Translations under genes and position numbers: made by a program
Assembly: GCA_030682385.1 (NCBI GenBank)
Contig: JAUXOG010000039.1
Span: 1 to 33,005, forward strand
Origin: Bacteroidota bacterium
Lineage (GTDB): Bacteria > Bacteroidota > Ignavibacteria > UBA10030 > BY39
Direction: 5' to 3'
Length of the DNA: 33,005 nt
Notes under the pieces: generated by a model
Told to the model about the DNA's origin: nothing
The model's input: the letters and a program-made list of their open reading frames with translations, nothing else
The model's database searches: none
In this document: piece by piece, positions 25,023 to 32,036 of the stretch
Layout of the letters: each line of letters opens with the position of its first letter
How positions within the stretch are numbered: the stretch's first letter is position 1

Positions 25023-25970
25023 TTATCCTTTGTAAATATCAAATAACGAACTTATCGACTGATTTTTATAACATCGTTTTATTGCTTCTGCAAATAACCG
25101 GTCGGCTGATAGACATTGAATTTTATCCAATTTCTTTGAATTTTGTGTAAAAGCGACCGAATTTGTAATGTATAATTTTTTAATTTCCGATTCTTGAATT
25201 TTCTTTGCTGCATCACCCGACAGTATCGGATGAGTGCAAGCGCCATAAATATCTTTTGCGCCAGCTTCTTTTAATGCTCGTACTGCATTAATAAACGTTC
25301 CACCGGTATCTATTAAATCATCTACAATCAGAATATTTCGATTTACAGCAGTCCCGATTATATTCATGACTTCAACTTGATTCGCTTTAGGCCTACGTTT
25401 GTCAATCAGTATGAGTTCAGCGTCTAAACGTTTGGCATACGAACGGGCTAATTTTATACTTCCAACATCGGGCGAAACTACCGCCAAGTTTGGAATTTTA
25501 TGTTGCTTAAAGTACGGTGCAAATATTGCAGATGAATACAAATGATCAACGGGAATATCGAAAAAACCTTGTATTTGAGCAGCATGTAAATCCATAGTGA
25601 TTACACGATCGGCGCCTGCTGTAGTTAGCAAATTTGCTACGAGCTTTGCTGTAATAGATACTCGAGGTTGATCTTTCCTGTCCTGTCGAGCATACCCAAA
25701 ATAAGGGATAACTACAGTAACTCTTTTGGCAGATGCTCTCTTTGCTGCATCTAACATTATCAACAATTCCATCAAATTGTCTGACGGTGGATTTGTCGAT
25801 TGGATAATAAAAACATCCGACCCACGTATATTTTCAGTATATTTGACCCAAATTTCGCCATCACTGAAATTTACTATCTGACATTTCCCTAAGGGAATGC
25901 CGAGCCGCTTGCTGATTGCTTTAGCTAATTGCGGATTCGATCTACCTGAAAATAATTGAAGATCCGGCAT
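25023..25970 (-). CDS. prs: Ribose-phosphate pyrophosphokinase (PRPP synthase)
   Basis: A 315-residue class I PRPP synthase. It transfers pyrophosphate from ATP to ribose 5-phosphate to make PRPP for purines, pyrimidines, NAD, His and Trp. Visible motifs are NFSDGEIWVKYTENIRG (phosphate contacts), PYFGYARQDRKD (ATP flexible loop region), MDLHAAQIQGFF with the Mg-binding His, and the PRPP loop VDDLIDTGGT. It is the first gene of the eight-gene minus operon. A TTGCTA-17-TATATT promoter and an upstream TTTTAGGGGTAAA motif precede it. Confidence 0.96.
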   Translation of the reverse strand: MPDLQLFSGRSNPQLAKAISKRLGIPLGKCQIVNFSDGEIWVKYTENIRGSDVFIIQSTNPPSDNLMELLIMLDAAKRASAKRVTVVIPYFGYARQDRKDQPRVSITAKLVANLLTTAGADRVITMDLHAAQIQGFFDIPVDHLYSSAIFAPYFKQHKIPNLAVVSPDVGSIKLARSYAKRLDAELILIDKRRPKANQVEVMNIIGTAVNRNILIVDDLIDTGGTFINAVRALKEAGAKDIYGACTHPILSGDAAKKIQESEIKKLYITNSVAFTQNSKKLDKIQCLSADRLFAEAIKRCYKNQSISSLFDIYKG

Positions 25971-26045
25971 AAAATTATATTCGCTTTGTTAATTATTTGG
26001 GTAAAGTTACTGAAACCCGTATAAATTTTGATAATTTTGAGTTTC

Positions 26046-26074
26046 AATATACATAAATCTTTAGAATTTAGCAA
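26046..26074 (-). promoter_or_regulatory. Candidate promoter of the prs-rplI operon
   Basis: Minus strand TTGCTA (26074-26069) and TATATT (26051-26046) are 17 bases apart, about 75 bases before prs. Confidence 0.42.
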
Positions 26075-26082
26075 GGCGTTTT

Positions 26083-26095
26083 TTTACCCCTAAAA
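26083..26095 (-). promoter_or_regulatory. TTTTAGGGGTAAA motif upstream of prs
   Basis: The 13-base word lies 8 bases upstream of the candidate prs -35 box and is identical to the one ahead of typA at 17839-17851. The place would suit an activator or UP-like element. Confidence 0.35.
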
Positions 26096-26214
26096 GTTTA
26101 AGTTTGAATAATAGAATGAGTTTAGCTACACATTACTGCTAATATGTGCAGTTTCTAAAATTGACAAATTTTATTATATTGATTTCATTCTTAATCAGAG
26201 AAAGGGCTTTTGAA

Positions 26215-26874
26215 GTGAAAATTGTTACGCAACTCAAGGAACAAAGGCGCAATATCTTATTGGTGGTTCTGTTGACATGGTTACCGGTAGTTGTATTTCT
26301 TGGCTTAATCATTGCAATAAGTCTAAAATTAGAGAGACCCATAACTTTCTTTTTTCAGGATTTTTTCTTCATTACTAATAGTCCAATCTATACAGGTTTT
26401 GTTTCGAACATCGGGATAATATTCTGGTCAGTAACGGCGGGTATTTTATTTTTTATCTCTGTAGTTTGTTATCAATTCCGAGCCAGCAGACAAGTGCAAT
26501 GGTTTTACATCTTCGCCGCTGTTATAACTGTTATTATGCTTTTCGATGATTTTTTCTTGTTCCATGAAATTATATACCCTCGTTTCTTTAATATACATTC
26601 GGGTACGGTATATATCATTTATGGAGTTCTAGGTATTATTTATCTTGTTGTCTTCCGGAAAAATATTTTAGCGAGCAATTTTTTGGTTTTGTTTTTTGCT
26701 TTTCTGTTTTTCTTCATTTCAATCGTATTTGATGAATTACGAGAGAGGTGGCTCTTTAATCCTTATTGGATTGTGTGCGAAGACGGGTTTAAGTTACTGG
26801 GTATCGTCAGTTGGCTAACGTATTATTTCTTAACTTCATTGCAGTCGATCAAGGAGTTAGTTCAATCGAAATGA
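26215..26874 (+). CDS. Six-helix integral membrane protein of unknown function
   Basis: The GTG at 26215 is preferred: AGAAAGGG lies 8 bases before it. An upstream GTG at 26146 would add 23 residues and lacks such a site. The 219-residue product has about six hydrophobic helices (roughly 15-36, 59-84, 95-113, 129-147, 153-172 and 191-209). Polar groups recur at helix ends: FDDFFLFHE (D111, D112, H117, E118), FDELRER (D173, E174) and CEDGF (E189, D190). Such paired Asp/Glu/His could bind a metal, as in membrane hydrolases of the ceramidase type, but no family is recognised. It stands 48 bases before the hydrolase gene. Confidence 0.7.
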   Translation: MKIVTQLKEQRRNILLVVLLTWLPVVVFLGLIIAISLKLERPITFFFQDFFFITNSPIYTGFVSNIGIIFWSVTAGILFFISVVCYQFRASRQVQWFYIFAAVITVIMLFDDFFLFHEIIYPRFFNIHSGTVYIIYGVLGIIYLVVFRKNILASNFLVLFFAFLFFFISIVFDELRERWLFNPYWIVCEDGFKLLGIVSWLTYYFLTSLQSIKELVQSK

Positions 26875-26922
26875 TTTGAATTATTAGATTATTTCTTTAT
26901 ATTTTGACAAAATTATAGAGCA

Positions 26923-27807
26923 TTGGATAACATTTCTAAAATTATTAAAAAAGAAATTGAATTTCGGAATAGCTTAAGCGATATTTTTAGATGCGATGTT
27001 CGTGTACCGAATAATTATTCTGCCGATGATAAAAAGTTCTTTGAAAAAATTCCCTGCGTTATCGTCTGTCCCGGTTTTATGGCTTTTAAAGATTGGGGTC
27101 ATTTTCCTTACATCGGCGAAAAAATGGCGCAGGCAAATTATTGTTCAATTGTTCTGAATTATTCCCATAATGGTGTTGAAGAACAACGAAATCGCATAAC
27201 GAACCTCGAAAAGTTTGCTGCCAACACTGTTTCGCAAGAGTTAGCCGACATTCGGAATGTAATAGATACAATTACTGATGGCAATTTGGAAGAGTTTTGT
27301 ATCGACACGGAAAATATTTTCTTATTAGGACATTCACGCGGTGCCGCTAATGCCCTGTTAATAGCTTCATCGGATAAAAGAATTAAAAAATTGGTAACTT
27401 GGGCAAGTATAGCTTATTACGATCGTTGGACAGCGCATCAAAAGAACAATTGGCGACAGTCAGGATTTTTATCACTCTCGAAAGAAACTGAATCGCATCC
27501 GATTCGAATGAAAATCGATTATCTTGAAGACATCGAAAAAAATAGAGTCAAATTTGATTTGTATAAAGCAGCAAGTCGAATAAATATTCCTTGGCTAATA
27601 GTCCATGGCATAGAAGATCTGATCGCCAAAGTTTCTGAAGCCGAGAAGTTATTTGATTTATCAGCAGACGCACAAACACAACTTGTTAAAATTCCAAAAG
27701 TAGGACACATTTTTGGTACTGAGACACCTACTAATAGAAATGATAGCACACTAAATAATATTTTACAATTGACTATTAACTGGTTACATAATCTATCAAG
27801 GAGATAA
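26923..27807 (+). CDS. Alpha/beta hydrolase, dienelactone-hydrolase-like
   Basis: The 294-residue product has the alpha/beta-hydrolase layout. VIVCPGFMAFKDWG is the oxyanion-region loop, GHSRGAANALL carries the nucleophile serine, IVHGIEDLIAKVSEAEKL the acid, and VGHIFG the histidine. No signal peptide is visible, so it should be cytosolic. The start is a TTG with no clear ribosome site. It ends one base before the bioY ATG, so the two are almost surely co-transcribed. The substrate is unknown; a link to biotin or an ester of it is possible only from context. Confidence 0.82.
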   Translation: MDNISKIIKKEIEFRNSLSDIFRCDVRVPNNYSADDKKFFEKIPCVIVCPGFMAFKDWGHFPYIGEKMAQANYCSIVLNYSHNGVEEQRNRITNLEKFAANTVSQELADIRNVIDTITDGNLEEFCIDTENIFLLGHSRGAANALLIASSDKRIKKLVTWASIAYYDRWTAHQKNNWRQSGFLSLSKETESHPIRMKIDYLEDIEKNRVKFDLYKAASRINIPWLIVHGIEDLIAKVSEAEKLFDLSADAQTQLVKIPKVGHIFGTETPTNRNDSTLNNILQLTINWLHNLSRR

Positions 27808-27808
27808 A

Positions 27809-28363
27809 ATGCAAATTTCAAAATCATTAACTATTCAACCTCATTTCATTTTACGATACGGTTTAACCGTTCAAGCCACGTTGGTTTTCGCATTCGTAGC
27901 GCTAACTGCAGTTGGAGCGTGGGTCGAAATTCCCACTCAACCTGTTCCATTTACACTTCAAACATTTTTTGTTCTGCTTTCGGGTGTTGTACTTGGCGCT
28001 CGAAACGCATTTTTCAGTCAGCTAATTTATTTGTCTCTCGGTATAATCGGATTGCCTTTGTTTGCAGGTTTTAGTTTTGGTTTTGCTAAATTAATCGGAC
28101 CTACCGGTGGATATCTGTTGAGTTTCCCGATCGCAGCTTTTGTTACAGGATATTTAGTTACGCTAAATGGCAAGTATATATGGACAATTATTTCGGTTAC
28201 AGTAGGGATGTTAATAATTTTCAGTTTCGGCACTGTTTACTTAAACTTTATATTTTTCAATGATATTGCTAAATCGTTGATGAGTGGTTTCTTAATTTTT
28301 TCATGGTGGGATGCCATTAAAATTTTTGCTGTCGCTTCAATATACCATCAATTAAGAAAATAA
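27809..28363 (+). CDS. bioY: Biotin transporter substrate-binding component BioY
   Basis: The 184-residue membrane protein has the BioY hallmarks QPVPFTLQTFFVLLSG, VLGARNAFFSQLIYLSLGIIGLPLFAG and the GPTGGYLLSFPIAAFVTGY segment, with about six helices. BioY is the biotin-binding S component of an ECF-type importer and usually works with a shared EcfAT module; none is encoded nearby. A strong AAGGAGA site lies within the end of the hydrolase gene. Confidence 0.94.
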   Translation: MQISKSLTIQPHFILRYGLTVQATLVFAFVALTAVGAWVEIPTQPVPFTLQTFFVLLSGVVLGARNAFFSQLIYLSLGIIGLPLFAGFSFGFAKLIGPTGGYLLSFPIAAFVTGYLVTLNGKYIWTIISVTVGMLIIFSFGTVYLNFIFFNDIAKSLMSGFLIFSWWDAIKIFAVASIYHQLRK

Positions 28364-28371
28364 TTTAACTT

Positions 28372-28400
28372 TTGCTTAAGAACAGAAAATTAAGTATATT
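28372..28400 (+). promoter_or_regulatory. Candidate promoter of cmk-ispH
   Basis: TTGCTT (28372-28377) and TATATT (28395-28400) are 17 bases apart. RNA start would fall near 28407, only about 3 bases before the cmk TTG. Confidence 0.45.
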
Positions 28401-28409
28401 TTTCAAAAA

Positions 28410-29093
28410 TTGAAGCAAATAGTTATTGCAATAGACGGACCCGCTGCCTCCGGAAAATCAACAACAGCTAAACTTACAGCCGAAAAGCTAAATTACATTC
28501 ATGTTGATACCGGTGCAATGTATCGGGCACTTACACTGAAAATTATAAAAGATAATATCGATCCGGAAGATGAAAAATCGGTTTATAATGCAATTCGCGA
28601 TTGTAAAATTGAGTTTGAACGAAAAAACAGAGTAACAAAAGTTTTATTAAACGGAAAAGACGTAACAGAAACTATACGGAACAAAGAAGTAACCTCTGCT
28701 GTTAGCGCCATTAGCAGTTATAAGCGCGTAAGAGATTTAATGGTAGCTCAACAACGGAGAATGTGCACCGATGGCGGAGTTGTTCTTGAAGGTCGCGATA
28801 TTGGTACTGTTGTAGTTCCGAATGCCGATTTAAAAATATTTATGATTGCCTCCATCGAGGAAAGAGCAAAACGACGACAGAAAGAGCTTGCTGAAAAAGG
28901 AACTACTGCTGATTTTGCAGATTTGATCAAAGATATCAATGAGCGCGATGCGAAAGATTCAAATCGCACCGAAAGCCCGTTGAAAAAAGCCGACGATGGA
29001 ATTATTTTGGATACCTCGAACTTAACGATAAATCAACAAGTTGATTTTATCGTAAATAAAGCTTTAGAAATAATAAAGAAAATTGATAGTTAG
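28410..29093 (+). CDS. cmk: Cytidylate kinase
   Basis: A 227-residue CMP/dCMP kinase. The P-loop IDGPAASGKST is at about 8-18, HVDTGAMYRALT follows, and GRDIGTVVVPNADLK and RDAKDSNRTESPLKKA are the NMP-binding and lid-region motifs. The start is TTG, since the P-loop strand fixes the N-terminus and no ATG lies upstream. No ribosome site is seen, and the nearest promoter would make the mRNA almost leaderless. It overlaps ispH by 11 bases. The order cmk-ispH-rpsA is known from many bacteria. Confidence 0.94.
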   Translation: MKQIVIAIDGPAASGKSTTAKLTAEKLNYIHVDTGAMYRALTLKIIKDNIDPEDEKSVYNAIRDCKIEFERKNRVTKVLLNGKDVTETIRNKEVTSAVSAISSYKRVRDLMVAQQRRMCTDGGVVLEGRDIGTVVVPNADLKIFMIASIEERAKRRQKELAEKGTTADFADLIKDINERDAKDSNRTESPLKKADDGIILDTSNLTINQQVDFIVNKALEIIKKIDS

Positions 29094-29961
29094 TATAGAT
29101 AAAAATTCAGGATTTTGCTGGGGCGTTGTTCGTACAATCAACATAGCTGAAGACGAATTAAATAAATCGAACAAGTTGTACTGTTTAGGTGAGATAATTC
29201 ACAATCCCTCTGAAATTTCACGATTAAACAAATTAGGTTTGGTAACCATTACTCGTGATGATTTTCACAAAATCGAAAATTCTACAGTTTTAATTCGCGC
29301 ACATGGTGAACCACCTGAAACTTACGATTTAGCCAAGAAATTCAACATAACACTGATAGATGCAACTTGTCCGGTAGTTACAAAGGTACAAGAACGAATC
29401 CGAAATTACGATGCGTTAGGTTACCAAGTAGTTATTTTTGGAAAAAAGAACCACGCCGAAGTAATCGGATTGTTAGGGCAGATAAATGGTAAAGGTATTG
29501 TAATTGGATCGCTCAATGATGTTGATTCAGTAGATTGTAATAAGAATACAGTTCTGTTTTCGCAGACAACGATGGATAAGACTACGTTTTATAAAATTCG
29601 CGATGAATTAAAAAAGCGGATTAATGAATTGGTAGTAGATTCCTTTGAGGACGAGGCTGTCCAATTTGTTGCGAAAGACACTATTTGCGGACAAGTGTCG
29701 GGGCGTGAGAATAAACTCCGGGAATTTGCTAAACAAAACGACGTCGTTATTTTCGTAGCCGGCAAATCGAGTTCAAACGGTAAAGTTCTTTACACGATTT
29801 GTAAAAACGCAAACGAGCGTTCGTATTTTGTAGAAGATGAAAATGAAATTAGCCTCGACTGGTTCGTTGGTGCAAAAACTGTTGGTATCAGCGGTGCAAC
29901 ATCGACACCACAATGGTTGATGCAGCAAGTTAAGAACTTTGTTGAAAGAGTAACAAATTAA
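29083..29961 (+). CDS. ispH: 4-hydroxy-3-methylbut-2-enyl diphosphate reductase IspH
   Basis: The 292-residue [4Fe-4S] enzyme performs the last step of the MEP isoprenoid pathway, giving IPP and DMAPP. All three cluster cysteines are present: GFCWGVVRT (Cys 12), DATCPVV and DTICGQVSGR. RAHGEPP supplies the conserved His and Glu, and GEIIHNP the other His. The TTG start lies inside the end of cmk (11-base overlap), indicating coupling. The cysteine near the N-terminus means no downstream start is possible. Confidence 0.95.
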   Translation: MIVSIDKNSGFCWGVVRTINIAEDELNKSNKLYCLGEIIHNPSEISRLNKLGLVTITRDDFHKIENSTVLIRAHGEPPETYDLAKKFNITLIDATCPVVTKVQERIRNYDALGYQVVIFGKKNHAEVIGLLGQINGKGIVIGSLNDVDSVDCNKNTVLFSQTTMDKTTFYKIRDELKKRINELVVDSFEDEAVQFVAKDTICGQVSGRENKLREFAKQNDVVIFVAGKSSSNGKVLYTICKNANERSYFVEDENEISLDWFVGAKTVGISGATSTPQWLMQQVKNFVERVTN

Positions 29962-30009
29962 AAATTTTTCAAACCATCATTAATAAACAAAAATAATAAC
30001 TAAAATTAT

Positions 30010-30042
30010 TTTTCTTGATGCGTGTGAGACTTTTTCTTGATG
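30010..30042 (+). repeat. Direct repeat TTTTCTTGATG in the rpsA leader
   Basis: The 11-base word is found at 30010-30020 and 30032-30042, exactly 22 bases (about two helical turns) apart, in the 151-base gap before rpsA. The spacing suits a protein bound on one DNA face, but two short AT-rich words can also arise by chance. Confidence 0.35.
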
Positions 30043-30073
30043 GTGGATAAAAGATCACAGGTATTCGAGAACG

Positions 30074-30090
30074 TCTGTTTAAAAAACAGA
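30074..30090 (+). promoter_or_regulatory. Hairpin in the rpsA 5' leader
   Basis: TCTGTTT and AAACAGA pair around AAA, 13 bases before the strong AGGAGGT ribosome site of rpsA (30103-30109). Leader structure is a known route to S1 self-control in other bacteria; here it is only a candidate. Confidence 0.35.
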
Positions 30091-30112
30091 TTAAGAAACC
30101 TTAGGAGGTTTA

Positions 30113-31960
30113 ATGTTAGATGAAACAAAAGTACAATCTGCCACTGATTCAGCAGCGTTGATTCAAGATGCAGAGAAAAAAATAATTCCGGTAACAAATC
30201 AAGACCCTGCTTTTATTTTAAATAGGATTATGGAGGAAGAATACAGCGAAGAGGAATCCAAACAACTTACGAGTTTGTATGAAGCAACTTTTGGCAAAGT
30301 TTCCGCCAACCAACTTGTTAAAGGAAAAATTGTTGCTATCGGCGAAAATGAAGTATCGATAGATATTGGATTCAAATCGGAGGGCAGCGTGCCAATCGGA
30401 GAATTTTCAAATATCGACGAACTCAAAGTTGGAGACGAGATCGAAGTGTTTCTCGAAAGCGTAGAAAATAAAGATGGTCAACTAGTGCTGTCGCGGAAGC
30501 GTGCCGACTTTATGCGTGTTTGGGAAAGAGTTACTACTGTACACGAAACCGGCGAAATTATTCAAGGGAAAATTTTACGACGGATAAAAGGTGGACTCGT
30601 AGTGGATGTGTGGGGAATCGAAGCATTCCTTCCCGGATCTCAGATTGACGTAAAACCGATTCGCGACTTCGACCAATTCATTGATAAAACGATGGATTTG
30701 AAAATTGTTAAAGTAAATAACACAGCAGAAAACATTGTCGTTAGCCACAAAGTTCTTGTTGAAGAAGAAATGGCAGACCAAAGAAATGCTATCCTCGGCT
30801 CGATTGAAAAAGGACAAATACTTGAAGGAACAGTAAAAGCAATTGCTGACTTTGGTGTGTTCGTTGATTTGGGCGGCGTGGATGGTTTAATTCACATCAC
30901 AGATTTATCGTGGGGCAGAATCAATCATCCGACTGAAGTTGTAAAACTCGATCAAGTAATCAACGTTGTGGTAACTGAATATGACCCTGAGAAGAAGCGA
31001 ATTTCACTCGGACTTAAACAGCTTTCTGCTCATCCTTGGGAAAATATCGAAGAGAAATATCCTGTAGGAATGAAAATTAACGGTAAAATTGTTTCCCTTA
31101 CCGATTATGGAGCATTTGTAGAAATTGAGAAGGGAATAGAAGGACTGATTCATATTTCAGAAATGAGTTGGACTCAACACATCAAGCATCCGTCTCAAGT
31201 TGTATCTATGGGACAAATGGTCGATGCGATTATTTTGAGTCTCGATAAAGAAAATAAAAAGATATCACTTGGAATTAAACAATTGGAACCGGACCCGTGG
31301 TATAATTTACTGCAGAAGTATCCCGTTGGTTCAAAGCACCGGGGTGCTGTTCGTAACCTGACCAACTTCGGCGTATTCGTTGAACTTGAACAAGGAGTCG
31401 ATGGTTTAATTCATATTTCCGATTTGTCGTGGACGAAGAAAATTCGACATCCAGGCGAAGTTGTGAAGAAGAACCAATCCATCGATGTTGTAATTCTCGG
31501 TGTCGATGTTGAACAACGAAGGATATCATTAGGTCATAAACAAATCATGGAAAACCCGTGGGACGCTTTCGAAACAGCTTATAAAGTTGGTGTCGAAATT
31601 GATGGAACACTCACACGAATTATCGAAAAAGGTGTTATTGTTGAATTACCTCTCGGTGTTGAAGGATTTGTTCCCGCATCTCAACTCGCAACTATTCAAG
31701 TCAAAAATATCGCTGATACTTTTAAAGTTGGCGATGTGTTGAGCTTGAAAGTTATTGAGTTCGATAAAGACGCAAAAAAAATTGTTCTTTCCGTAATCGA
31801 ATATTTAAGAGGCAAAGAACAAAAAGTGGTTGATGAGTATGTAGGTGAACACAAATTACCTCCAATGACGATAAAAGATTTCGTGAAAGCTCCACAGCCT
31901 TCCGAAATTGCTTCGTTTGAGGAATTAGGTAACGCTCCGGCGCCTGATGAAATTCAGTAA
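30113..31960 (+). CDS. rpsA: 30S ribosomal protein S1
   Basis: The 615-residue S1 has six S1 (OB-fold) repeats. The first two (about 60-125 and 150-215) are divergent and bind the ribosome. Repeats 3-5 are near-identical in style (GVFVDLGGVDGLIHITDLSW, GAFVEIEKGIEGLIHISEMSW, GVFVELEQGVDGLIHISDLSW) and repeat 6 is weaker (GVIVELPLGVEGFVPASQL). S1 recruits mRNA to the 30S subunit. A strong AGGAGGT site fixes the start. The acidic N-terminal ~55 residues are less conserved. It follows cmk-ispH but has its own leader and ends at a terminator. Confidence 0.96.
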   Translation: MLDETKVQSATDSAALIQDAEKKIIPVTNQDPAFILNRIMEEEYSEEESKQLTSLYEATFGKVSANQLVKGKIVAIGENEVSIDIGFKSEGSVPIGEFSNIDELKVGDEIEVFLESVENKDGQLVLSRKRADFMRVWERVTTVHETGEIIQGKILRRIKGGLVVDVWGIEAFLPGSQIDVKPIRDFDQFIDKTMDLKIVKVNNTAENIVVSHKVLVEEEMADQRNAILGSIEKGQILEGTVKAIADFGVFVDLGGVDGLIHITDLSWGRINHPTEVVKLDQVINVVVTEYDPEKKRISLGLKQLSAHPWENIEEKYPVGMKINGKIVSLTDYGAFVEIEKGIEGLIHISEMSWTQHIKHPSQVVSMGQMVDAIILSLDKENKKISLGIKQLEPDPWYNLLQKYPVGSKHRGAVRNLTNFGVFVELEQGVDGLIHISDLSWTKKIRHPGEVVKKNQSIDVVILGVDVEQRRISLGHKQIMENPWDAFETAYKVGVEIDGTLTRIIEKGVIVELPLGVEGFVPASQLATIQVKNIADTFKVGDVLSLKVIEFDKDAKKIVLSVIEYLRGKEQKVVDEYVGEHKLPPMTIKDFVKAPQPSEIASFEELGNAPAPDEIQ

Positions 31961-31981
31961 TCATTTAATTTCATTAATGTT

Positions 31982-32020
31982 AAAAGAGTTGGCTCGTAAG
32001 GGTCAACTCTTTTTTGTATT
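31982..32020 (+). terminator. Intrinsic terminator after rpsA
   Basis: AAAAGAGTTG (31982-31991) pairs with CAACTCTTTT (32004-32013), and a TTTTTT run follows. It ends the rpsA transcript 22 bases past its stop. Confidence 0.8.
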
Positions 32021-32036
32021 AAGTAAAATGTAGTTT

